From positions 411,512-475,511 of the forward strand of contig NZ_LMSI01000001.1 in the NCBI RefSeq assembly GCF_001428075.1: a stretch of DNA of 64,000 bases, written 5' to 3'. The notes under the pieces are model-generated. The model was not told where the DNA came from. It ran no database searches and saw only the letters and a list, made by a program, of their open reading frames with translations. This document shows positions 17,975-24,978 of this stretch, one piece after another. Numbering within the stretch: position 1 is the first letter of the stretch; every line of letters starts with the position of its first letter. The position numbers and the translations under genes are program-made. Origin of the DNA: Arthrobacter sp. Soil764 (GTDB taxonomy: Bacteria; Actinomycetota; Actinomycetes; Actinomycetales; Micrococcaceae).

Positions 17975-18036
17975 CATCGATTGCTCCGTACTTGTCGTTT
18001 TGGCGCGCCATAACGACAAGTACGGAGCAATCGATG
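17975..18036 (+). repeat. 62-bp palindromic element, copy 2
   Basis: It begins CATCGATTGCTCCGTACT and ends AGTACGGAGCAATCGATG. This copy is almost perfectly self-complementary over 27 bases each side, with GGCGCGCC at the centre. Compared with copy 1 the mid-arm bases have changed on both sides together (AACTGCC/GGCAGTT became ACTTGTC/GACAAGT), which keeps the pairing. It lies in the 461-base gap between the polyprenyl synthase and the AbiEi-like gene. Confidence 0.9.
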
Positions 18037-18053
18037 GGGTGGGGCGTTAACGG

Positions 18054-18101
18054 GATGGCCCCGGTCCTCAGCAACCGAAGCTGCTGTGAACCGGGGCCAT
18101 C
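18054..18101. other. Hairpin in the gap upstream of the AbiEi-like gene
   Basis: GATGGCCCCGGT (18054-18065) is perfectly complementary to ACCGGGGCCATC (18090-18101), with a small inner stem CAGCA/TGCTG in the loop. No T-tract follows. The remaining part of the gene-free stretch 17915-18375 holds only a short inverted repeat, TGACA-GATT-TGTCA at 18156-18169, besides the repeats listed separately. Confidence 0.55.
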
Positions 18102-18235
18102 TCTCCGTTCGCATCAGACCCGCCGGAGGCGTTTAGCGGATCCGTGAATAGCTTATGACAGATTTGTCACAATGCGCAAGTCTGTTGTTACTGCTGGTGT
18201 CAAAGATTTTTCTGGTCCGTCTCTCCTGCCGTTGC

Positions 18236-18303
18236 GGGGCACTTTAAGGCCCCTTTCCTGCTGACAGGACTCAACCCGCGGCGAGTCCGTGTCGAAGTGC
18301 CCC
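18236..18303 (+). repeat. 68-bp inverted-repeat element, copy A
   Basis: It starts GGGGCACTTT and ends GTCCGTGTCGAAGTGCCCC. The two other copies (19229-19296 and 31175-31242, the latter inverted) have exactly the same length and share both ends, while the central ~30 bases differ. Here the centre contains an additional inverted pair, GGACTC/GAGTCC. With copy B it brackets the AbiEi-like gene in the same orientation. Confidence 0.88.
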
Positions 18304-18375
18304 GCGACGGCCCGTTCTCCACATGGCGCTGCCTGCAACTGTTGCTTGCGGCACGGGTCGGGTGACCTTGAAGTC

Positions 18376-19215
18376 ATGGGTATTGAGGTTTTTCTGCGTC
18401 ATCGGGGCGGCATGGCCCGAACTGCTGCACTCCACCGTGCCGGGTTCACGAGAACGCGTGTGGACGAGGCCCTCGCCGCAGGCCGCATAGTCCGGGTCCG
18501 GCGGGGTGTCTACGGCCTGCCGTTCGAAGGCGGCGCACTCGTTTTGGCGCTCCAGCATAATGCGCTCGTTACCTGCCTCTCCGCTGCCCCTGTCTATCAG
18601 CTGTGGACATTGGAGAAAGCCGGCTTGATTCACCTAAGCCCTGGGCACAAGAAAGCAGTGCCCGGAACCCTGATCCACGGCCGGATCCTTCACTCTGTTC
18701 ACCCCTGGCTGCCGGTGGCAGGCCTTGCGGACGTCCTCATTCATGCGTTGCGGTGCCTGCCGCCGCTGGAAGCCTTGGTCATGGTTCAGTGTGCGGCGCA
18801 GCGGGGAGACGTGACAGTGGATTTCCTTCGGCGCAAACTCCCCGGGAACCGCAACGCCCGTGCCAGGTCAATCCTGGATTACGTGATTCCCCGGGCCGAC
18901 TCGGTTCTGGAGGTATTGGCCAGCTACCACTTCCGGAGGGCTGGCCTCCATGTGCGTCGGCACGTAGAGCTCCAAGGCGTGGGGGAGGTGGACTTCCTGA
19001 TTGAGGATTGCCTGGTGGTGGAAACCGACGGGGCCAGTCATCTGGAGGCAAAGCAGGTCAAGAAGGACCGGGTCCGCAACAACGCAACGGTGGTTGGCGG
19101 TCGTCTCTGCCTGCGGTTCGGCTATGTTGACGTCGTCCATCATCCCGAGCAGATGGTGGCCCAGGTGCTGGCGGTGCTGGAGCAGAGCCGGCAGGGGACC
19201 TTCAGCGCGAGGTGA
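18376..19215 (+). CDS. AbiEi-like antitoxin / DUF559 endonuclease-fold fusion
   Basis: 279 residues. The N-terminus (LRHRGGMARTAALHRAGFTRTRVDEALAAGRIVRVRRGVYGLP, residues 7-49) is the winged-helix module of AbiEi-type type IV antitoxins. The C-terminus (about 175-265) is a DUF559/Vsr-like PD-(D/E)xK fold with candidate catalytic residues Glu179, Asp206 (VDFLI), Glu216 (VVETDG) and Asp231. No AbiEii nucleotidyltransferase toxin is adjacent, so a classical type IV pair is not present. The start follows homologue-like N-termini; the ribosome site is weak. It is bracketed by two 68-bp repeats. A defence or DNA-processing role is possible but unproven. Confidence 0.75.
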   Translation: MGIEVFLRHRGGMARTAALHRAGFTRTRVDEALAAGRIVRVRRGVYGLPFEGGALVLALQHNALVTCLSAAPVYQLWTLEKAGLIHLSPGHKKAVPGTLIHGRILHSVHPWLPVAGLADVLIHALRCLPPLEALVMVQCAAQRGDVTVDFLRRKLPGNRNARARSILDYVIPRADSVLEVLASYHFRRAGLHVRRHVELQGVGEVDFLIEDCLVVETDGASHLEAKQVKKDRVRNNATVVGGRLCLRFGYVDVVHHPEQMVAQVLAVLEQSRQGTFSAR

Positions 19216-19228
19216 GTCCCGCCGTCGT

Positions 19229-19296
19229 GGGGCACTTTGGGCCGCAATGACGGTGTAGCCGGGCTAGATGACGGCGTGTCCGTGTCAAAGTGCCCC
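19229..19296 (+). repeat. 68-bp inverted-repeat element, copy B
   Basis: It starts GGGGCACTTTGGGCCG and ends GTCCGTGTCAAAGTGCCCC, 13 bases after the AbiEi-like stop codon. It has the same orientation as copy A, which lies upstream of the gene. The central sequence is unrelated to that of copy A. Confidence 0.88.
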
Positions 19297-19335
19297 GGGA
19301 CGGCGCAAGGGGCAACCAGAGAAGCGGGGAGGCCC

Positions 19336-19764
19336 CTACTCTTCCTCTTCGTCCTCGAACGCCCACTCGAACATGTCGAAGACGAACTCGGAGAAGGTGC
19401 CTTCCTCGGACTTCCACTGGCCGCGGGCATTGTTGCGGCGGTACACGATGGGATCGGGGACGCTGAGGTCGCCAACGCGGAAACCCCAGGTGAACGCTTC
19501 CTCTTCATCCTCGAGGAACATGAGGAAGCCTTCGTCATCGACCTCCAGCTCCTCGGGATCCCAGAAGTAGTGGTAGGCCTCCATCAGGTCCTCGCAGCCG
19601 CCCAGGGCCAGGTAGAACTCGCGCAGGACCAAGGGGATCTCGAACTGGTGGTCGGCGAGGGCCTTGTCCAGTTCCTCCGCGGTCAGGCCGTCCTCTTCCT
19701 GCCATTCATCCTCGAGATACTTCGGAACAAGCGCGCGGAACTTCTCGAGGAACATGTCAGTCAT
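19336..19764 (-). CDS. SMI1/KNR4 (SUKH) family acidic protein
   Basis: 142 residues, strongly acidic, ending in the run FEDEEEE. The segment GLTAEELDKALADHQFEIPLVLREFYLALGG matches the start of the SMI1/KNR4 (SUKH) fold, and the later W/D-rich FWDPEELEVDDEGFLMFLEDEEEAFTWGF fits its beta-sheet half. SUKH proteins often act as immunity proteins against contact-dependent or polymorphic nuclease toxins, but no toxin gene is adjacent. I chose the ATG at 19764 because AGGA lies seven bases upstream; an in-frame ATG at 19770 is only one base from that site. Cytoplasmic; function unproven. Confidence 0.75.
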   Translation of the reverse strand: MTDMFLEKFRALVPKYLEDEWQEEDGLTAEELDKALADHQFEIPLVLREFYLALGGCEDLMEAYHYFWDPEELEVDDEGFLMFLEDEEEAFTWGFRVGDLSVPDPIVYRRNNARGQWKSEEGTFSEFVFDMFEWAFEDEEEE

Positions 19765-19816
19765 GCTCATATCCTAGCCAATGCGGAGCACCTCAAAATG
19801 ACACCCGGACCGGCCC

Positions 19817-20470
19817 TCACAGCCCGGTGCCACCCACCCGCCGGTGCCACCCGCGGACTGCCAGGGGTGCCTGCCAGGAGCGCCGCCACGCCAGGACCCG
19901 GAACGTGAAAACCACTGCGGCAATGCCGGCCGCCGTCAGCACGTTGAACACGCCAAAAACCCACAGCACGGCTGTCATCGCGGAACCCACAAACGCAGGC
20001 AAGGCATAAATGTCCTTGGGATTGAACAGCTCGGGAACTTCATTGGCCGTGATGTCCCGCAGCAGCCCGCCGCCTACCGCCGTCGTCACGCCCAGCAGCA
20101 CGGACGCCACCGGGTTAAGACCCGTGGCCAGCGCCTTGAGCGTGCCGGTCATGCAGAACAGGGCCAGGCCGGCGGCGTCGAAGAGGATCAGCAGCGAGGT
20201 GTACCGCTGCACGCTGGAGAACAGGAAGAACACGAGCACCGTGGCCAGCAGCGGCGGGGCCAGGTAGGCCGGGTTAGTGAAGGCCGCCGGAACGATGGCA
20301 AGGATGATGTCGCGGATGACGCCGCCGCCGAGCCCCACCAGGGAGGCGAGCAACAGTGATCCCACAATGTCGATCTGCTTCCGCGCCGCCAGCAGCGATC
20401 CCGAGACGGCAAAGAAGAACACGCCCAGCAGATCCAGCCACACCGGGGAGTTGTCAAAGGCGAATGTCAT
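19817..20470 (-). CDS. TRIC-type/UPF0126 cation channel-like membrane protein
   Basis: 217 residues with seven hydrophobic segments arranged as an internal duplication. Each half carries the hallmark Gly-rich turn followed by Arg-Asp: GGGVIRDIILAIVP and GGGLLRDITANEVPE. This is the YadS/TRIC (trimeric intracellular cation channel) family, whose prokaryotic members conduct K+ or Na+. The start MTFAFDNSPVWLDLLGVFFFAVSG enters helix 1 directly; the longer open frame upstream overlaps the divergent chelatase promoter. It is read away from the cbiX-type gene, and the physiological role is not clear. Confidence 0.85.
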   Translation of the reverse strand: MTFAFDNSPVWLDLLGVFFFAVSGSLLAARKQIDIVGSLLLASLVGLGGGVIRDIILAIVPAAFTNPAYLAPPLLATVLVFFLFSSVQRYTSLLILFDAAGLALFCMTGTLKALATGLNPVASVLLGVTTAVGGGLLRDITANEVPELFNPKDIYALPAFVGSAMTAVLWVFGVFNVLTAAGIAAVVFTFRVLAWRRSWQAPLAVRGWHRRVGGTGL

Positions 20471-20518
20471 GGGGCGTCCCCGGTATTTCAAAGAGGGCGG
20501 ACAGGGCGGCTCCAACGT

Positions 20519-20532
20519 TACGCTAGCCCCTA
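20519..20532 (+). promoter_or_regulatory. -10 element of the chelatase gene, leaderless-type
   Basis: TACGCT (20519-20524) lies seven bases upstream of the ATG at 20532, with no ribosome site between. The 61-base gap to the divergent channel gene must hold both promoters. Confidence 0.4.
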
Positions 20533-21389
20533 TGAACAGCCCCATCATGATCGCCTGTGCCCATGGGACGTCCAACACACAGGGGGCCGCGGAGGTTAAT
20601 GCCCTGCGCGCCGCCATCGCTGAACTGCGGCCGGGCCTTGATGTCCGGGAAGCCTATGTGGACGTCCAGCAGCCGGACCTGGTGGATGTGGTGGCGGGCC
20701 TGCCGGAGGGCGAGGCCGCCGTGGTTGTTCCCCTGCTGCTGAGCGTCGGCTACCACGTGAAGGTGGACATCGCCCGGGCCGTGAAGAGCCGCCCGGGCAG
20801 TGCGGCCGCCGCGCCGCTGGGCCCCGACCCGCGGCTGGCAGAACTGCTGGACCAGCGGCTGCGTGAGGCCGGCACCACGGACAACGACGTGATCGTCCTG
20901 GCCGCAGCCGGCTCCTCCAACCCCAACGCCGCCATCAGCGTCGAGGAGCTGCTGGGCCAGTTGCGGGAGCTGCGGTCCAACCGGATGGTGGCCGCCTATG
21001 GTGCCTCGGCCAAGCCGTCAGTGCCCGACGCCGTCGCCATGCTTCGCGAGGAACTGGAAGGCGGTGCCGGCGCGGGGGAGTCCGCAGGGGCCGTGGACGT
21101 CGGCGGCCGCGTGGTGATTGCCTCGTACCTCCTGGCACCGGGCTTCTTCCACGACCAGCTGGCCAAGGCGGGGGCCGACGTCGTGACCGAACCCCTGCTG
21201 CCGTCCCCGGTACTCGCTGAGATTGCGCTGGACAGGTACGACGCCGCCGTCGCAAAGATGAATGAAGCGCCCGCAGCAGCACCCCGGGAACCGGCTGCGG
21301 CGGCCCCCGCGGAAGCGCCGGCAAATGCACAGGAGGGTGGCTTCTTCAAGGCCGTCCGGCGTTTCGTGACGAAATATTTCCCTAGGTGA
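20532..21389 (+). CDS. Sirohydrochlorin ferrochelatase-like protein (CbiX/SirB family)
   Basis: 285 residues. An N-terminal chelatase half begins IMIACAHGTSNTQGAAEVNALR, with the active-site His in AHGT, followed by PLLLSVGYHVKVDI carrying the second conserved His. A second related half follows (VIVLAAAGSSNPNA ... VVIASYLLAPGFFHDQL). A ~45-residue Ala/Pro-rich tail ends in a basic FKAVRRFVTKYFPR. The protein should insert Fe2+ into sirohydrochlorin to make siroheme, the cofactor of the sulfite reductase encoded 54 bases downstream. Context therefore favours the iron over the cobalt reaction. The ATG at 20532 is chosen from the HGT spacing and the -10 element. Confidence 0.85.
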   Translation: MNSPIMIACAHGTSNTQGAAEVNALRAAIAELRPGLDVREAYVDVQQPDLVDVVAGLPEGEAAVVVPLLLSVGYHVKVDIARAVKSRPGSAAAAPLGPDPRLAELLDQRLREAGTTDNDVIVLAAAGSSNPNAAISVEELLGQLRELRSNRMVAAYGASAKPSVPDAVAMLREELEGGAGAGESAGAVDVGGRVVIASYLLAPGFFHDQLAKAGADVVTEPLLPSPVLAEIALDRYDAAVAKMNEAPAAAPREPAAAAPAEAPANAQEGGFFKAVRRFVTKYFPR

Positions 21390-21404
21390 CTTAGCGTTTC
21401 CGGG

Positions 21405-21444
21405 CCTTTGTGACGCAATTCGGGCGGGACCTACAGTCGATGCA
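21405..21444 (+). promoter_or_regulatory. Leaderless promoter of sulfite reductase operon
   Basis: A -35-like TTGTGA (21408-21413), an 18-base spacer, TACAGT (21432-21437) and six bases lead to the ATG at 21444. The stretch from CCTTTGT to ATG is 42 bases, exactly as in front of the siroheme synthase gene at 33033. The motif CCTTTGTGACGCA here recurs at 32949-32961 upstream of that gene. This points to shared control of sulfite reductase and its cofactor pathway. Confidence 0.65.
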
Positions 21445-23189
21445 TGACTGATACAGCTCTAGCCGGAGCGTCTGCGGACTCCGCTGCCGCCAAGCGCCCC
21501 GCCCGCCCGTCGCGACCCGCTGCGAAGCCTCATGGGCAGTGGAAAGTGGACGGCAAGACGCCCCTGAACGCCAACGAAACCTGGAAACAGGAAGACGACG
21601 GCCTGAACGTGCGCGAGCGTATCGAAACCATTTACGCGAAAGAGGGCTTCGACGCGATTCCCGGCCAGGACCTGCACGGCCGGTTCCGCTGGTGGGGCCT
21701 GTACACCCAGCGCAAGCCCGGGATCGACGGCGGCAAGACCGCAACGCTTGAGCCGCACGAGCTCGAGGACAAGTACTTCATGCTCCGCGTGCGGATCGAC
21801 GGCGGCGCCCTGACCACCGAGCAGCTGCGCGTCATCGGCCAGATTTCCGTGGACTTCGCCCGGGATTCCGCTGACCTCACGGACCGCCAGAACATCCAGC
21901 TCCACTGGATCCGCGTGGAGGACATCCCCGAGATCTGGAACCGGCTCGAAGGCGTTGGCCTGTCCACCACCGAGGCCTGCGGCGACGTTCCCCGCGTCAT
22001 CCTTGGCTCGCCCGTGGCCGGCATCGCCAAGGACGAGATCATCGACCCCACCCCGCTCATCGAGGAGCTGGGGGAGCGGTTCATCGGCAACCCGCTGCTG
22101 TCCAACCTGCCGCGCAAGTACAAGACCGCCATCACCGGCCACCCCAGCCAGGACGTGGTGCACGAGATCAACGACTGCGCGTTCGTGGGCATTGAGCACC
22201 CCGAGCTCGGGGCCGGCTACGACTTGTGGGTGGGCGGCGCGCTGTCCACCAACCCGATGCTCGGCAAACGGCTGGGCGCCTTCGTCCAGCCGGACCAGGC
22301 CGCCGACGTGTGGCTCGGCGTCACCAGCATCTTCCGTGACTACGGCTACCGCCGCATGCGCACCAAAGCCCGCCTGAAGTTCCTGCTGGCCGACTGGGGC
22401 ACCGAGAAATTCCGCCAGATCCTGGAGGACGAATACCTGGGCTACAAGCTGGCCGACGGTCCCGCCGCGCCCAAGCCCACCGCCCCCGGCGACCACATCG
22501 GCGTGCACGAGCAGAAGGACGGCAAGTTCTTCATCGGCGCCACCCCGCTGGCCGGCCGGCTGTCCGGAGCCCAGCTGGTCAAGCTCGCGGACACCCTCGA
22601 GGCCCGCGGTTCCCGGCGCCTGCGCACCACCCCGCACCAGAAGATCGTGGTCCTGGACGTCGAGAAGGACCAGGTGGAGCCGCTCGTGGCCGAACTGGAC
22701 GCCCTGGGCCTCTCCGCCCGCCCGTCCGTGTTCCGCCGCGGCACCATCGCCTGCACCGGCATCGAGTACTGCAAGCTGGCCATCGTGGAGACCAAGCACA
22801 CCGCCGCCACCGCCGTGGCCGAGCTGGAACGCCGCCTGGCCGACCTCGCCGGCTCCGGCCAGCTGCCGCAGGCACTGTCGCTGCACATCAACGGCTGCCC
22901 CAACTCCTGCGCCCGCATCCAGACGGCGGACATCGGCCTGAAGGGCATGATGCTGCCAACGCCCGACGGCGACCCTTCCCCGGGTTTCCAGGTCCACCTG
23001 GGCGGCGGGTTGGCTTCGAACGACCGCGAGGAAGCAGGGCTGGGACGCACCGTCCGCGGCCTGAAGGTGTACGTGGACGACCTGCCCGACTACGTGGAGC
23101 GGGTTGTCCGCCGGTTCGTGGCCGACCGCGCCGAAGGCCAGACCTTCGCCGAATGGGCCCACGCAGCAGACGAGGAGGCACTCCAGTGA
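21444..23189 (+). CDS. cysI: Ferredoxin-dependent assimilatory sulfite reductase
   Basis: 581-residue siroheme/[4Fe-4S] enzyme that reduces sulfite to sulfide with six electrons. Cluster ligands are Cys437 and Cys443 (ACTGIEYC) and Cys485 and Cys489 (NGCPNSC). The duplicated ferrite-reductase-like halves are visible (DLTDRQNIQLHWIRVEDI and RRLRTTPHQKIVVLDV). The family also contains nitrite reductases; the adjacent cysH, cysD and cysN decide for sulfite. It heads an operon in which cysI-cysH overlap by GTGA, cysH-cysD by ATGA and cysD-cysN by TAATG. No small cysX-type ferredoxin lies between cysI and cysH, unlike in corynebacteria. Confidence 0.95.
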   Translation: MTDTALAGASADSAAAKRPARPSRPAAKPHGQWKVDGKTPLNANETWKQEDDGLNVRERIETIYAKEGFDAIPGQDLHGRFRWWGLYTQRKPGIDGGKTATLEPHELEDKYFMLRVRIDGGALTTEQLRVIGQISVDFARDSADLTDRQNIQLHWIRVEDIPEIWNRLEGVGLSTTEACGDVPRVILGSPVAGIAKDEIIDPTPLIEELGERFIGNPLLSNLPRKYKTAITGHPSQDVVHEINDCAFVGIEHPELGAGYDLWVGGALSTNPMLGKRLGAFVQPDQAADVWLGVTSIFRDYGYRRMRTKARLKFLLADWGTEKFRQILEDEYLGYKLADGPAAPKPTAPGDHIGVHEQKDGKFFIGATPLAGRLSGAQLVKLADTLEARGSRRLRTTPHQKIVVLDVEKDQVEPLVAELDALGLSARPSVFRRGTIACTGIEYCKLAIVETKHTAATAVAELERRLADLAGSGQLPQALSLHINGCPNSCARIQTADIGLKGMMLPTPDGDPSPGFQVHLGGGLASNDREEAGLGRTVRGLKVYVDDLPDYVERVVRRFVADRAEGQTFAEWAHAADEEALQ

Positions 23190-24037
23190 GCAAGCACGCA
23201 CTACCGTTGGCAGGCGATGCCGCCCAGGGAGTGGCATCGGGCCTGTCGGAGCCGCGCGCTGGGCTGATCGAAGATCAGCCGCGCGGCGAAGGGGCGGGGG
23301 CGGCATCGCCTGCCAAACATGCCGCGCCTGTTCCTGCCATCCGTTCGAAGGAAGAGCTCAAGGCCCTGGCCGAAGCCGGAGCTGCCGAGCTCGGCTGGGA
23401 CGCCCCCGCCCGCGACGTGATCGCCTGGGTGGAGCGCAACTTCGACCTGCCCGCCGTCGCCGTCGCCTGCTCCATGGCCGACGCCGTCCTGCCCGCCCTG
23501 GTGGCGGACCAGATGCCCGGCGTCGATGTCCTCTTCCTGGAGACCGGCTACCACTTCCCGGAAACCTACGCCACGCGCGACGAGGTGGCCGCGAACCTCC
23601 GCGTCAACGTGGTGGACGTGCTCCCCGAGAACACCGTGGAACAGCAGGACCGGCTCCTGGGCAAGGACCTCTTTGCCCGCGACGCCGCACAGTGCTGCGC
23701 CCTCCGCAAGGTGGCCCCTCTGCAGCGCACCCTGGCCGGCTACGAACTCTGGTTCACCGGCGTCCGCCGCGACGAAGCCCCCACCCGGACCAACACTCCG
23801 CTGGTTACCTGGGACGAGAAGAACGGCCTAATCAAGGTCAACCCGATGGCTGCCTGGACGTTCGACCAGCTCGTCCAGTATTCCGACGACAACCTCCTGC
23901 CGGTCAACCCGCTGCTTTCCCAGGGTTACCCCTCCATCGGCTGCCAGCCCTGCACCCGCAAGGTGGCACCCGGCGAGGATCCCCGCGCCGGCCGCTGGGC
24001 AGGATCCGACAAGACAGAATGCGGGCTACACGTATGA
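23186..24037 (+). CDS. cysH: Assimilatory APS/PAPS reductase
   Basis: 283 residues. The four [4Fe-4S] cysteines of the APS reductase class are present: Cys170-Cys171 (AQCCALRK) and Cys253/Cys256 (GCQPC), with the catalytic C-terminal ECGLH (Cys279). It reduces adenylylsulfate to sulfite, feeding the reductase encoded just upstream. Residues 8-44 are encoded by a nested palindrome and form a Gly/Ala/Pro-rich extension; recognisable reductase sequence begins only near residue 52 (IRSKEELKALAEAGAAEL). The GTG start overlaps the cysI stop. A start further inside is possible but no better candidate is visible. Confidence 0.93.
   Translation: MSKHALPLAGDAAQGVASGLSEPRAGLIEDQPRGEGAGAASPAKHAAPVPAIRSKEELKALAEAGAAELGWDAPARDVIAWVERNFDLPAVAVACSMADAVLPALVADQMPGVDVLFLETGYHFPETYATRDEVAANLRVNVVDVLPENTVEQQDRLLGKDLFARDAAQCCALRKVAPLQRTLAGYELWFTGVRRDEAPTRTNTPLVTWDEKNGLIKVNPMAAWTFDQLVQYSDDNLLPVNPLLSQGYPSIGCQPCTRKVAPGEDPRAGRWAGSDKTECGLHV
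23207..23316 (+). repeat. Nested palindrome read in frame within cysH
   Basis: The outer arms TTGGCAGGCGATGCCGCCC (23207-23225) and its exact complement (23298-23316) are 19 bp each. Inside lies a second hairpin, 23251-23287: GCCGCGC...GGCTGATC-GAA-GATCAGCC-GCGCGGC with a 4-base bulge. The whole block of about 110 bp encodes CysH residues 8-44 without a stop. It resembles an inserted palindromic element and is unlike the two 60-bp families in sequence. Confidence 0.8.
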
Positions 24038-24978
24038 GCACTTCACTTACCGAGGAGACCCAGGTGACTGACGCCGCCGTATCCACGCGCCTGTCCAGCC
24101 TGGACACCCTGGAGTCCGAGGCCATCCACATCATCCGCGAGGTTGTTGCCGAGTTCGAGAAGCCTGCGCTGCTGTTCTCCGGCGGCAAGGACTCCGTGGT
24201 GATGCTGCACCTGGCCACCAAGGCCTTCTGGCCGGGCAAGGTGCCGTTCCCCGTGCTGCACGTGGACACCGGCCACAACTTCCCCGAGGTCATCGACTTC
24301 CGCGACCGCACCGTGGAGCGACTGGGCCTGAAGCTGGTGGTGGGCTCCGTGCAGGAGTTCATCGACCGCGGCGAGCTCGCCGAGCGTGCCGACGGCACCC
24401 GCAACCCGCTGCAGACCGTTCCGCTCCTTGACGCGATCCAGCAGAACAAGTTCGACGCCGTGTTCGGCGGCGGCCGCCGTGACGAGGACAAGGCCCGCGC
24501 CAAGGAGCGCATCCTGAGCCTGCGGGACGAGTTCGGCCAGTGGGATCCGCGCAACCAGCGCCCCGAACTGTGGAACCTCTACAACGGCCGCCACACCGTG
24601 GGCCAGCACGTCCGCGCGTTCCCCATCAGCAACTGGACCGAGCTGGACATCTGGCGCTACATCGAGCGCGAGAACATCGAGCTGCCTGGCCTGTACTACG
24701 CCCACGAGCGCGAGGTCTTTGCCCGCGACGGCATGTGGCGCGCGGTGGGCGAAGTGTCCCAGCCCCGCGAAGGCGAGCAGGTCATCACCAAGACCGTCCG
24801 CTACCGGACCGTGGGGGACATGTCCTGCACCGGCGCCGTCGAGTCCAACGCATATACCGTGTCCGACGTCGTGGTGGAAGTCGCCGCGTCCACCCTGACC
24901 GAACGTGGCGCCACCCGTGCAGATGACCGCATCTCCGAGGCCGCCATGGAAGACCGCAAGAAGGACGGGTACTTCTAA
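24034..24978 (+). CDS. cysD: Sulfate adenylyltransferase subunit 2
   Basis: 314 residues, the ATP pyrophosphatase-type small subunit that makes APS from sulfate and ATP together with CysN. The PP-loop SGGKDS is at 49-54, followed by VVMLHLATKAFWPGKVPFPVLHVDTGHNFPEV and the conserved GGGRRDEDKARAKERI. The ATG overlaps the cysH stop (ATGA). The open frame extends far upstream to 23104 but that part is a cysI/cysH shadow. It ends with the family-typical EDRKKDGYF. Confidence 0.96.
   Translation: MSTSLTEETQVTDAAVSTRLSSLDTLESEAIHIIREVVAEFEKPALLFSGGKDSVVMLHLATKAFWPGKVPFPVLHVDTGHNFPEVIDFRDRTVERLGLKLVVGSVQEFIDRGELAERADGTRNPLQTVPLLDAIQQNKFDAVFGGGRRDEDKARAKERILSLRDEFGQWDPRNQRPELWNLYNGRHTVGQHVRAFPISNWTELDIWRYIERENIELPGLYYAHEREVFARDGMWRAVGEVSQPREGEQVITKTVRYRTVGDMSCTGAVESNAYTVSDVVVEVAASTLTERGATRADDRISEAAMEDRKKDGYF

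Noticed and set aside
18236..19296. 68-bp repeats considered as terminal inverted repeats of an insertion sequence
   Set aside because: Both copies point the same way, each is itself an inverted repeat, and the enclosed gene is not a transposase.
21444..23189. Nitrite reductase as the function of the siroheme enzyme
   Set aside because: Sequence family allows it, but co-translation with cysH, cysD and cysN makes sulfite the substrate.
21459..23306. 615-codon minus-strand open frame over sulfite reductase
   Set aside because: Mirror frame of cysI, whose cluster motifs are intact; the translation is Gly/Val/His-rich with no family signature.
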